Part shown: piece after piece, positions 25,009 through 32,969 of the stretch | Numbering within the stretch: the first letter of the stretch is position 1 | Layout: each line of letters begins with the position of its first letter | Source of the DNA: Spirochaetales bacterium | GTDB taxonomy: Bacteria; Spirochaetota; Spirochaetia; SZUA-6; JAFGRV01 | Assembly (NCBI GenBank): GCA_016930085.1 | Contig: JAFGHO010000032.1 | Location: forward strand, 1-46,228 | Reading direction: 5' to 3' | Length of the DNA: 46,228 nucleotides | Notes under the pieces: generated by a model | Seen by the model: only the letters and a program-made list of their open reading frames with translations | Database searches by the model: none | What the model was told of the DNA's origin: nothing | Program-made: the position numbers and the translations under genes

Positions 25009-26842
25009 ATCGAGTTTGAACAAAGTCGTTCCAATTTTACTCGTCACCTATCTTGTCAGCTATCTGGGGTTGTTCCTCTTCTGTCTCATCTTCCCGCCGC
25101 CCGACCTTCTTCCCTATTTCCGTCTCGATACCGCGGCAAAAAGCGGTCTCGACCTTTTTATCGAATACCTTATTCCCATTCATGCAACGGGAGTCCTCAT
25201 TGCCTATTCGCTTTTCGTCGAATTTGCCGCGATCGGTATCGGGAAACGTTCCGGTATCCACAGGATCGTCACGTCTGTCATCATCTTTTTTATCATCATA
25301 TCCATGATATATGCGGCGATCATCATATGGGTTCAGCCTGCCGTCATCACCGGCATTAATGAAAACAGATCCAAAAGCATGCTGTCACAACGTTATTACG
25401 AACAGGCGGAACAGGCAACGATTGACGCGGATAAAGCCACAGGAGACGAGAGAGAACGGCTTTACCGGAGCGCCTTTCTATATATCGACTCGTCTCTCTC
25501 CATCAATCCGGAATACAAACCCGCACAGGAACTTGAAAGGAAAATCAGGCGCGTTATTTCAAACGAAGAAATACCGCTTACAGAAAGCGGGCATCATGAA
25601 AAGGCGGAGCAGGAGGATCAGGGGAAAGCCCGTATCGAAGGACTCGATGCCGACGGTCTTATGGAAAACGCAAACAGAATGTACGCAAAAGAGGATTATT
25701 ATTCCGCTTACTATTACGCCTCAATGGCCTTTCGGCTTGACAACACAAGGGTTGATGCAAAAAATATGATCGTTACATCAATGGAAAAGATAAAATCATA
25801 CGATCTGTCCGGGGAAGATGAAAGAATCCGGAGTCTGTATTTGAAAAAACAGGAAGGATACGAGAAACTGGCAAGCGGGGAGTTCATATCGGCATACTAT
25901 CTGTTCAAGGAATTACATGAGGAGTACCCGGCCGATCAGGACGCAAGCGATTACCTGGCAAAAATCGAAGGGGAATTTCTCGATAAACTCGCTTTCTTCT
26001 ATGAAGAATTGGAACATCTCGACCTTCTTGTCGGTGTCCGGGATATCCTCTTTTCCAATCAGATTGATGAAACGGAAGCCGAGTATGTTTCCGTCGAAAA
26101 AATGGTCCGTGTCGATGAGGGGATATATTTCTTTAATACCGAGGTGATGCGCGTTTCCCCTTCCGGAACCATCCTGAGTCATTATCTGGCCCCCTACGGC
26201 AAGTATATGTTTGTCGATACCTCGATGCTTTCGGGCGGAAAGGAAAAAAAGCGGTCCAGCCACCATATTAATTTCAACTGTATCTATAAAAACTCACCGG
26301 TTCGGGGAAGCGGCCTCAGGCAGGGAACGGATCTGCTTCCCGTCTATTTCATTCAATCGAAAAAAGAAGGGAATGAACTCAAAAACATACTCCCGCTTTC
26401 GCCCGACATCAGCCTGTTCAAGAATTTCAGATCGACGCCGGACAATCTCCGGGAAACGGGACTGCTGGAACTCCTTTCAATTGCATTCAATCGGGAATAC
26501 GAAAAGGCGGGTTATTCGATAAAAACGGTCGATGCTGAAATTGTGACAAGATGCATGTTACCCTTTCTCTTCATCGTATTTTCCCTCTTCGCGATCGCAT
26601 TGGGCTGGGCGTGCCGTTCCCGTTATGAAGATCGTCCGTCATTGTTTACCATGATCTTTATCCCCGTATTCCCCATTGTCGTCACACTTTTCATCCGGTT
26701 TTTCATGACGGGTATGATGACGCTCTTTGATTTTTTCACGCTCATCTTCCCCCTTCTCGTATCGCTAGCGGTCTGCATCGCCATCCAGTTTATCTTCATC
26801 TTTGCCGGGCTGATCGTTATCGCGGGGAAACTCACCGATTGA
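25001..26842 (+). CDS. LptF/LptG-like permease subunit with TPR-like periplasmic insertion
   Basis: The 613-residue protein begins at a GTG that overlaps the stop of the preceding gene. It repeats the same plan: three helices at the N-terminus (about 6-34, 55-85, 87-115) and three at the C-terminus (about 525-550, 558-580, 585-610). About 400 residues lie between them. The first part of this region holds helical TPR-like repeats (YYEQAEQAT; LMENANRMYAKEDYYSAYYY; EGYEKLASGEFISAYYLFKE). The second part is beta-rich (VEKMVRVDEGIYFFNTEVMRV), as in the jelly-roll of LptF/G. A partner of the upstream gene in a lipid or lipoprotein export complex is inferred. I know of no named family with this insertion. 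Confidence 0.55.
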   Translation: MLRSSLNKVVPILLVTYLVSYLGLFLFCLIFPPPDLLPYFRLDTAAKSGLDLFIEYLIPIHATGVLIAYSLFVEFAAIGIGKRSGIHRIVTSVIIFFIIISMIYAAIIIWVQPAVITGINENRSKSMLSQRYYEQAEQATIDADKATGDERERLYRSAFLYIDSSLSINPEYKPAQELERKIRRVISNEEIPLTESGHHEKAEQEDQGKARIEGLDADGLMENANRMYAKEDYYSAYYYASMAFRLDNTRVDAKNMIVTSMEKIKSYDLSGEDERIRSLYLKKQEGYEKLASGEFISAYYLFKELHEEYPADQDASDYLAKIEGEFLDKLAFFYEELEHLDLLVGVRDILFSNQIDETEAEYVSVEKMVRVDEGIYFFNTEVMRVSPSGTILSHYLAPYGKYMFVDTSMLSGGKEKKRSSHHINFNCIYKNSPVRGSGLRQGTDLLPVYFIQSKKEGNELKNILPLSPDISLFKNFRSTPDNLRETGLLELLSIAFNREYEKAGYSIKTVDAEIVTRCMLPFLFIVFSLFAIALGWACRSRYEDRPSLFTMIFIPVFPIVVTLFIRFFMTGMMTLFDFFTLIFPLLVSLAVCIAIQFIFIFAGLIVIAGKLTD

Positions 26843-26867
26843 CACCTTTTTCATGGTTCAGCCCGCC

Positions 26868-27578
26868 CTACCAGACCATCTCCTTGGCGTCGGCGTCGAT
26901 ATAAATCGGGTCCTTGAGCGACCATTTCTTCAATATGGTCCTGCCGACTCTGGCAGCCGCCTGCTCCGGAGTTATCGGTGCCTCTTTGCCGCCCATATCG
27001 GAACTGAACCATCCGGGATGCATCGCCAGAATTTTAATCCCCTCTTCCCTGAACCGTGTCTGGAGAATTTTCGAAGCCATGTTCAGGGCGGTTTTGGACA
27101 TACAATAAGAATACTCGGTTTTTCTCCAGGCATTCCCGATCGATCCCGCTTCGGATGATATATTGATCACGAGTTTTTTGTCGCCCGCTTTGAGGAGGGG
27201 GATAAAGGCTTTTATCACCATCAGGGGCGCAATCGAGTTGACGAGAAAGGTCTGTTGGTAGACGGAGAAATCGATCTCGTCGAGATCGGGTTTTTGCTGT
27301 TCGAGATGAACCGCCGCGTTATTGACGAGAATATCGAGATGGGGTGTTTTCCCTTTTATGGCCTCATATGCATCCAGCAACTGCTTTTCATTTGTCACAT
27401 CCGCACCATAAAATGCGAACCGTTCTCCATGTTTCTTCTCAAGATCCTTCATCCCGTCGCTTTTCCGTCTTCCGAGACCGATAACACGGTGACCGTTTTC
27501 AAGAAAAAAATCCGCGAGGGAGAGTCCAAGCCCCCGCGTGACGCCGGTAACGAGTATGTGGAACGACAGTTTGTTCAT
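26868..27578 (-). CDS. Short-chain dehydrogenase/reductase (carbonyl reductase/sniffer-like)
   Basis: The 236-residue enzyme has TGVTRGLGLSLA (cofactor loop), GADVTNE, VNNAAVH, the catalytic serine strand VINISSEAGS and the active-site YCMSK, followed by MHPGWFSSDMGG. The pattern fits the C-factor/sniffer-type carbonyl reductases, which act on small aldehydes or ketones with NADPH. The start at 27578 is preferred because AAGGAA lies four bases upstream; two upstream in-frame ATGs at 27596 and 27593 are possible. It converges on the LptG-like gene with a 25-bp gap. Confidence 0.85.
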   Translation of the reverse strand: MNKLSFHILVTGVTRGLGLSLADFFLENGHRVIGLGRRKSDGMKDLEKKHGERFAFYGADVTNEKQLLDAYEAIKGKTPHLDILVNNAAVHLEQQKPDLDEIDFSVYQQTFLVNSIAPLMVIKAFIPLLKAGDKKLVINISSEAGSIGNAWRKTEYSYCMSKTALNMASKILQTRFREEGIKILAMHPGWFSSDMGGKEAPITPEQAAARVGRTILKKWSLKDPIYIDADAKEMVW

Positions 27579-27660
27579 ACGCTTCCTTTTCATCATTTCA
27601 GAATAGTCTTCAGGTTGACACGATTATAGTATAGTAAAAGCGGGCGGGGATATCCACATA

Positions 27661-27704
27661 AAAAAACTGTTGGAAGGGAGGATCTGAACCATCCCTTCCA
27701 ACAG
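27661..27704 (-). terminator. Rho-independent terminator of the small lipoprotein gene
   Basis: On the minus strand a 13-bp perfect stem (CTGTTGGAAGGGA and TCCCTTCCAACAG, arms at 27704-27692 and 27679-27667) has a 12-base loop and is followed directly by six T. It lies 27 bases after the stop at 27732. Confidence 0.88.
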
Positions 27705-27731
27705 CAAGCATGCCGAAAAATCTCGAGACGA

Positions 27732-28319
27732 TTACATCACCGGAATTGCGGGTATCGGAATCGTATATGAATATTTCAACGAATATGCATAGCCATTGAC
27801 CGTATATCCTCCGGAAAAATCAACTGTGGCGTTTGCCCCGTCGTTTGTCATAGAACATTCCATGTCCCAGATCACATCGTAGCGTTCACCCTTCCAGACA
27901 ATCTTCATTCCGCCTACATAACTCATCTCCATATTCATATAATCATCCATGGTCATCGTCATCGTCAATGAACCGTCCGCGACCGCCTGATAATACCCTT
28001 GAGCTTTAAATCCGGAAAACGTTATTTTTCCGACCCAGATGACGGGGTAAAAGTCATCATCATTATACTCATACCCGACTTCGATAGTACATGTCCCCGA
28101 TCCGTTCGTATACGTACCGTCTCCGGTCCCCCGCGATTTCATCAGATTAACGTTGTTGATCTCACCTATTGCGGGCAACATTTCCAGCATGACGCTTCCC
28201 ATCACCGTCATTGCCATCTGCTCCGCTTCCGCCTCGGCAAGGGGCGGTGAATCCGTGGAGCAGCCCGAAAAGAAAAGTGCCGCGCAGACCAGCACGGGAA
28301 AAACAAATGCCTTTTTCAT
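27732..28319 (-). CDS. Small putative lipoprotein, unknown function
   Basis: From the ATG at 28319 (AAAGGA upstream) the protein has 195 residues and a classical lipoprotein signal: KKAFVFPVLVCAALFFSGC followed by STDSPP. The mature part begins with a Met- and Ala-rich helix (EAEQMAMTVMGSVMLEMLPAI). It then becomes a beta-rich domain with many Tyr, Thr and Gly residues in amphipathic strands (GTYTNGSGTCTIEVGYEYN; DGSLTMTMTMDDYMN; YTVNGYAYSLKYSYTIP). I do not recognise the family. It has its own promoter and a strong terminator, so it is monocistronic and probably well expressed. Confidence 0.8.
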   Translation of the reverse strand: MKKAFVFPVLVCAALFFSGCSTDSPPLAEAEAEQMAMTVMGSVMLEMLPAIGEINNVNLMKSRGTGDGTYTNGSGTCTIEVGYEYNDDDFYPVIWVGKITFSGFKAQGYYQAVADGSLTMTMTMDDYMNMEMSYVGGMKIVWKGERYDVIWDMECSMTNDGANATVDFSGGYTVNGYAYSLKYSYTIPIPAIPVM

Positions 28320-28359
28320 TATATATTCCTTTCTTCCATATGATGTCTCTGTACGCACC

Positions 28360-28387
28360 AGTATACCACATATCGGTTATATTTCAA
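28360..28387 (-). promoter_or_regulatory. Promoter of the small lipoprotein gene
   Basis: On the minus strand TTGAAA (28387-28382) and TATACT (28365-28360) are 16 bases apart, starting transcription near 28353, about 34 bases before the ATG. It lies in the 82-bp gap after murA. Confidence 0.55.
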
Positions 28388-28401
28388 GAATTTTTCTCAT
28401 A

Positions 28402-29697
28402 TCAGCCGGGTTCCTCACTTTCCCTTGTCCGTTCGACCCTGGCGCCCAGGATTCTCAACCGCTCGGCGATATTCTCGTATCCGCGTTCGATCTGGTAGAC
28501 ATTATGCATCGTGCTCCTGCCCTCCGCGCAGAGTGCGGCAATCAGCAGACCCATCCCCGCCCTCACGTCCGGCGAGACGAGTTCCGATTCCTTGAGCCGC
28601 GTGGGCCCGGCGACGACGGCCCGGTGGGGATCGCAGAGAATGATTCGCGCTCCCATGCCGATGAGTTTGTCGACAAAAAACATCCGGGATTCGAACATTT
28701 TCTCGTGAATGAGAATCGTTCCCTCCACCTGAGTCGCCACGACCAGGGCGATACTGATCAGATCCGGTGGAAAGCCGGGCCATGGGGCGTCATCGATCTT
28801 CGGGATCATCCCTCCCAAATCGGGAACCACTTTCAGTTTTTGTGACGGTGAAACATAGATCGTGCTTCCGTCCGTCTCCCATGAAATTCCGAGCTTACCG
28901 AAAGCAATTTTTGTCATCCGGTGATGGTGCGGGGCCGCGTCCTCGATTTCGAGCTCGCCCCGGCTTGCCGCCGCGAGGCCGATGAACGACCCCACCTCCA
29001 TATAATCGGAACTTATCGAAAACTCGGTACCGTGCAGTTTTTTCACGCCCTCTATGGTGAGAATATTCGAACCGATACCGCCGATCCGCGCGCCCATCCG
29101 ATTCAACATCACGCACAGATCCTGAATATGCGGCTCGGATGCCGCGTTCATGAGGGTCGTCGTGCCCCCGGCCAGAACGGCGGCCATAATCGCGTTCTCC
29201 GTGGCGGTGACCGACGCTTCATCGAGGAAAATATCCGTTCCCATGAGTTTTTGAACCTCGAATACGAATTTCCCGTCGATGGTAATCTTTACACCCAGTT
29301 CCTTGAGCGCGAGAAAATGGGTATCGAGCCGCCTTCTCCCGATAACATCGCCGCCCGGCGGCGGGAGGACAACCTTTCCTGTTCTCGCGCAAAGGGGACC
29401 CGCAAAAAGAATCGACGCCCTGACCATCCGGGAATATTCCGGGGAAATCTCCGTGCGGTTGATATTATTCGTTTCAAGCACGTAGACGTTTTTTTCCGGC
29501 CGCTCGATTTTCGAACCGAGGTCTTCGAGAATCCTGACCATAACGGTCACGTCTTCCAGATCGGGTATATTGCGGAGAACAACCCGTTCGTCGGTGAGGA
29601 GTGTCGCGGCGAGACAGGGGAGAGCTGCATTCTTGTTTCCGCTCGGTCTGATTTTTCCCCGTATGGGGAATCCTCCCTCGATAATATATTTATACAT
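28402..29697 (-). CDS. murA: UDP-N-acetylglucosamine 1-carboxyvinyltransferase (MurA) with Asp in place of the catalytic-loop Cys
   Basis: MurA joins enolpyruvate from PEP to UDP-GlcNAc, the first committed step of peptidoglycan synthesis. The 431-residue length and motifs are typical: [11 protein letters not shown] near 17-27, a [17 protein letters not shown] segment, [16 protein letters not shown] and the late [15 protein letters not shown]. The loop that reads PGGCAIG in most bacteria is PPPGGDVIG here, with Asp at residue 117 where fosfomycin would alkylate a Cys. This substitution is known in Mycobacterium, Chlamydia and Borrelia and gives intrinsic fosfomycin resistance. No Shine-Dalgarno is visible and the likely promoter places the transcript start nearly at the ATG. 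Confidence 0.95.
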   Translation of the reverse strand: MYKYIIEGGFPIRGKIRPSGNKNAALPCLAATLLTDERVVLRNIPDLEDVTVMVRILEDLGSKIERPEKNVYVLETNNINRTEISPEYSRMVRASILFAGPLCARTGKVVLPPPGGDVIGRRRLDTHFLALKELGVKITIDGKFVFEVQKLMGTDIFLDEASVTATENAIMAAVLAGGTTTLMNAASEPHIQDLCVMLNRMGARIGGIGSNILTIEGVKKLHGTEFSISSDYMEVGSFIGLAAASRGELEIEDAAPHHHRMTKIAFGKLGISWETDGSTIYVSPSQKLKVVPDLGGMIPKIDDAPWPGFPPDLISIALVVATQVEGTILIHEKMFESRMFFVDKLIGMGARIILCDPHRAVVAGPTRLKESELVSPDVRAGMGLLIAALCAEGRSTMHNVYQIERGYENIAERLRILGARVERTRESEEPG

Positions 29698-29705
29698 AGT
29701 CCGAT

Positions 29706-29734
29706 ATGGTAACTCTTGGCGATAATAATGTCAA
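29706..29734 (-). promoter_or_regulatory. Possible short-leader promoter of murA
   Basis: On the minus strand TTGACA (29734-29729) and TACCAT (29711-29706) are 17 bases apart. The transcript would start within a few bases of the ATG at 29697, consistent with the missing ribosome-binding site. The -10 match is only fair. Confidence 0.4.
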
Positions 29735-29760
29735 TAATATGACATCTTCAAGGTATGATT

Positions 29761-29836
29761 GTGCAATTCATAGCGAATTGTGCAATTCATAGCGAATTGT
29801 GCAATTCATAGCGAATTGTGCAATTCATAGCGAATT
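29761..29836. repeat. Four perfect tandem copies of a 19-bp unit
   Basis: The unit GTGCAATTCATAGCGAATT is repeated four times without a mismatch (29761-29779, 29780-29798, 29799-29817, 29818-29836). Each unit contains CAATTC-ATAGC-GAATTG-type dyad symmetry, so each can form a small hairpin. The array sits between the murA promoter and the 3' end of the next minus-strand gene. It has no spacers, so it is not CRISPR. Confidence 0.95.
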
Positions 29837-29874
29837 ATAAAGGAACGTTCGGCTCTCGACAAACCGGAGACGAT

Positions 29875-31128
29875 TTATTCAGCGGGAATCGGGTACAGGA
29901 CGAACTGCCGTTTGCCGAAGGGATTTTTGAGCATGTAGATGAGGACTTCCGGAATCACCGACAGACCGTTTCCATAAATGATACGAAAGGAGAGTTTGAA
30001 ATAGGAACCTTTCCCGTCTTTGACATAAAAAGGATTATCGAGTATCTCGGGAAAGACAACCTCCTCGATCCCGTCGAGAACATTGATGCCGGTAAGATCC
30101 TGTTCAAAAAAACGCGACAACCCGAACAAATTAAAAAGTATCTGTTGCTGCGTCATCCCCGATTTTTCAAATTTCCGCTTTTCGGCCGGATCGAGTGAAT
30201 ACGAAAGAAGTTGTTCGATACTGCCGGTCAGACAAATTTCCCTGAGTCCTTCGAGAAAACCATTGAGGTTTCTCACGATATTTATTGTCTTGTATTCGAT
30301 AAACCTCTTTTTGTTCCACCTTTTCCATGTGAGAAATGTCTCATATCCGACACCTTCCTCCATCCCGCGTTCATACAGAAGAATATCGAGAATACCGTCA
30401 TTATCGATATCCTCGACAATGGTCTTTACCGAAACCGTCTCCTTCAGACTGACGGTCGCAACGGGATAAATCACCGGACTTTTAAAAACAAGCCATTCCT
30501 GCACGGACCCCTCTTTGGTTTGAAACGAAACAGCGATGACGACGGGATCGGGCTGGTTTTTATCGAGGTTGAACTTTGTAATCGACCCGTACACCGAATG
30601 TTCCCCCAGGGCTATCGAATTAACGAGGGAATAACTGTCGTTGTGAAGGGAAAATATATTGAAAAAAAAGGGAAACACTTCCCGTTTTTCCTTGAACAGG
30701 CGGGAAAAATCCGATATGAACTCGAGCTGCGCGTTCGCCGGATCGTCGCTTTTTATACTCAACACACATACTTCTTCCACGTCGTCCTGCGTGAAATCAT
30801 GGATAAGATAGAGGATTTTTTTGTTGTTGACAAGGGGGTAGTCCGGATAATGAAAGAGACCCGCAATTTCATCATGTACTTTCTCCCGCCTGAACGGGGC
30901 CGGTGAGGCAGCCGCACCCGTATCGCTTTTATCGTCATGAAGCGAAGAATCCGTCTTGCCGCTTCCGAAGAGACCGGCGTTTTGTTCCTCGTCCTTTCCG
31001 AAAGTACCGTCTTCCTTGTCTCCGCTTGCGTCATGGATTTCGTTTTGCCGGGAAACCGATGTGCACACGGAAAACAGGGGAAGGATTGCCATCAGCATAA
31101 TAATCACGGGCCCCGCTGTCTTTTTCAT
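29875..31128 (-). CDS. Putative lipoprotein with FG-GAP/VCBS-like motif, unknown function
   Basis: The 417-residue protein opens with a signal peptide (GPVIIMLMAILPLFSVC), a relaxed lipobox, and then a low-complexity acidic linker of about 60 residues rich in Asp, Gly, Glu and Ser. The folded part begins near 85. It contains one calcium-loop-like DIDNDGILDILLYERG segment as found in VCBS/FG-GAP repeats, followed by FLTWKRWNKKRFIEYKT. The C-terminal quarter (SYFKLSFRIIYGNGLSVIPE) is beta-rich. It is probably a periplasmic or surface lipoprotein; no enzymatic motif is seen. It lies upstream of murA on the same strand but is separated by the tandem repeat, so it is not clearly in an operon. Confidence 0.75.
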   Translation of the reverse strand: MKKTAGPVIIMLMAILPLFSVCTSVSRQNEIHDASGDKEDGTFGKDEEQNAGLFGSGKTDSSLHDDKSDTGAAASPAPFRREKVHDEIAGLFHYPDYPLVNNKKILYLIHDFTQDDVEEVCVLSIKSDDPANAQLEFISDFSRLFKEKREVFPFFFNIFSLHNDSYSLVNSIALGEHSVYGSITKFNLDKNQPDPVVIAVSFQTKEGSVQEWLVFKSPVIYPVATVSLKETVSVKTIVEDIDNDGILDILLYERGMEEGVGYETFLTWKRWNKKRFIEYKTINIVRNLNGFLEGLREICLTGSIEQLLSYSLDPAEKRKFEKSGMTQQQILFNLFGLSRFFEQDLTGINVLDGIEEVVFPEILDNPFYVKDGKGSYFKLSFRIIYGNGLSVIPEVLIYMLKNPFGKRQFVLYPIPAE

Positions 31129-31445
31129 CTCATTCTATTATCGTTAATTTATGGTGTTCTGTTCAAGTCCCTCATTGGGTATTTTATCCGGTTTACCGGC
31201 GGAGCATGCGTGCTGCCAAAATGCCGCGGATCGGTAAAACGAGGATGCCCGCCGTCGGGCGGTGCAAAGAGAGTGTCCCGTGAATCGACGGCGAACAGCC
31301 GGAAACGGAAGCGTTATGGACAACGGCGATAATTTACCGTATACTCATCAATGATCGGGCGCCGGAAAAAGATCGAACCGGTATATCGACTCTTTTTCCA
31401 AAAACGAACGGGTGTAAAACGGAAATCCCGCAAGGAGGGGAGAGC
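31129..31445. other. 317-bp divergent intergenic region
   Basis: The gap between the minus-strand lipoprotein and the plus-strand aspartokinase contains a short hairpin (GCCCG and CGGGC around 31250) and a GCATGC palindrome at about 31205. I looked for a lysine riboswitch before the aspartokinase and could not recognise its conserved blocks. No confident promoter pair is assigned. Confidence 0.4.
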
Positions 31446-32852
31446 ATGAAAATAATGAAGTTCGGAGGCAGTTCTATCGCGAACAGCACACTCATCGAAA
31501 AAGTGGCGCGAATTGTCGCCGGTGAATCGGAAAAAACCGGGATTTGCCTCGTCCTGTCGGCGATGAAAGGGGTGACCGACCTTCTCATCGGGTGCGCAAG
31601 GGAAGCCGAAAACGGCAAAACATGCTATAAAGAAACCTTCAACGAGATTAAGAAAAAACACCTCGATACGGTTGAAACACTCTTCACTCAAAATAAAAAA
31701 AAGGAAATCAGGGAAGCGGTCATTTGGATGCTTTCGGAACTCGAGGAAATTCTGCACGGTATCGAACTCGTGCGGGAATGCTCCGCGCGAAGCCTCGACG
31801 TCGTCATGAGTTTCGGAGAAAAACTCAGCTGCCGCATCATGGCATCCTATCTCCCCGTCCTGGGACATGAAGCCGTTTTCATCGATGCAAGCGACGGGGT
31901 CATTATCACCGATAACGTGCACGGCAGCGCGGCCGTTTTATTTACACAAAGCTATAAAGCCATTTTGAAACGAATCAAAAGCGTAAAAGGAATTCCCGTT
32001 GTCACCGGTTTTATTGCATCGACTTCAAGCGGTGTCGTCACGACATTGGGACGGAACGGCTCCGATTATACGGCATCGATCGTCGGCGCGGGACTCGATG
32101 CGGATATCATCGAAATCTGGACCGATGTCGACGGCGTATTGAGTGCCGATCCTCGGTATGTAAAGGAAGCGTTCGTCATCCCCGAACTCAGCTACCAGGA
32201 AGCCATGGAGCTTTCGTACTTCGGAGCAAAAGTGATTCATCCCTACACGATGATTCCCGCAATCGAAAAGAAAAAAAACATTCTCATAAAGAACACACTC
32301 AATCCGGAAACCAAAGGAACCCTCATCGCGGATACGGTGAAACGTCATTCCACATGCATTACCGGTATCGCCTGTATCGACCGGATCGCGATCATCAATG
32401 TCGAAGGGTGCGGGATGGTCGGTATTCCCGGTATCGCCGCACGAATCCTGGGTGAAATAGCGGCCGCACATATCAATATCATCATGATATCGCAGGCATC
32501 ATCCGAACATTCCATCTGTCTGGCCCTGAAAGAAAACGAAGCGGTCAAGGCACACGACCTGCTGAACCGGGCGCTGGCGGACGAACTGGCGACAAAACAG
32601 ATTCAGAATATCGATCTTCTTCGGGATCTGGTTATCATTGCCGTCATCGGTGAAAACATGAGGGGGACGCCGGGGATTTCAGGACGCCTCTTCAGCGCCC
32701 TGGGACTCAAGAAGATCAATGTGTACGCGATCGCGCAGGGCTCGTCGGAAAGAAACATCAGTTTCGTCACGGGGAGCGGGGACAAGGAACAGGCCTTATT
32801 GACGCTTCATCACGCGTTTCTGGAAGTCTCACCGGAGAATACATCGGGATAA
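31446..32852 (+). CDS. lysC: Aspartate kinase with C-terminal ACT domains
   Basis: Aspartokinase phosphorylates aspartate, the first step toward lysine, threonine and methionine. The 468-residue protein has the kinase motifs MKFGGSS (4-10), VLSAMKGVTDLL, MSFGEKLSCRIMASYL and TTLGRNGSDYTAS. Two ACT domains follow in about the last 155 residues (IDRIAIINVEGCGMVGIPGI; RDLVIIAVIGENMRGTPGIS), which normally bind lysine or threonine for feedback control. The organisation fits the monofunctional LysC/AK-III class, which also resembles the kinase half of ThrA. No homoserine dehydrogenase domain is present. GGAGGGGAG upstream supports the first ATG. Isozyme specificity cannot be read. Confidence 0.93.
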   Translation: MKIMKFGGSSIANSTLIEKVARIVAGESEKTGICLVLSAMKGVTDLLIGCAREAENGKTCYKETFNEIKKKHLDTVETLFTQNKKKEIREAVIWMLSELEEILHGIELVRECSARSLDVVMSFGEKLSCRIMASYLPVLGHEAVFIDASDGVIITDNVHGSAAVLFTQSYKAILKRIKSVKGIPVVTGFIASTSSGVVTTLGRNGSDYTASIVGAGLDADIIEIWTDVDGVLSADPRYVKEAFVIPELSYQEAMELSYFGAKVIHPYTMIPAIEKKKNILIKNTLNPETKGTLIADTVKRHSTCITGIACIDRIAIINVEGCGMVGIPGIAARILGEIAAAHINIIMISQASSEHSICLALKENEAVKAHDLLNRALADELATKQIQNIDLLRDLVIIAVIGENMRGTPGISGRLFSALGLKKINVYAIAQGSSERNISFVTGSGDKEQALLTLHHAFLEVSPENTSG

Positions 32853-32969
32853 AAAAATTTGACTTTTCTCCTTTTTATGCAAATAGTTTAATTATGGCAT
32901 TATGGAAAAATCTGTCGCAACATCCGTTTATCCTTGAGATCATGATCGAAAAACGAGGAGGGTTTTTTT

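Noticed and set aside
29761-29836. CRISPR array
   Set aside because: The four 19-bp units are directly adjacent without spacers, too short for CRISPR repeats, and no cas genes are present.
31150-31185. tRNA-like GTTCAAGTCC segment
   Set aside because: It has a T-loop-like sequence, but no acceptor, D or anticodon stems can be folded around it.
31129-31445. Lysine riboswitch upstream of the aspartokinase gene
   Set aside because: The conserved five-helix layout and the AGAGG-type blocks could not be recognised by eye; a covariance-model search would settle it.
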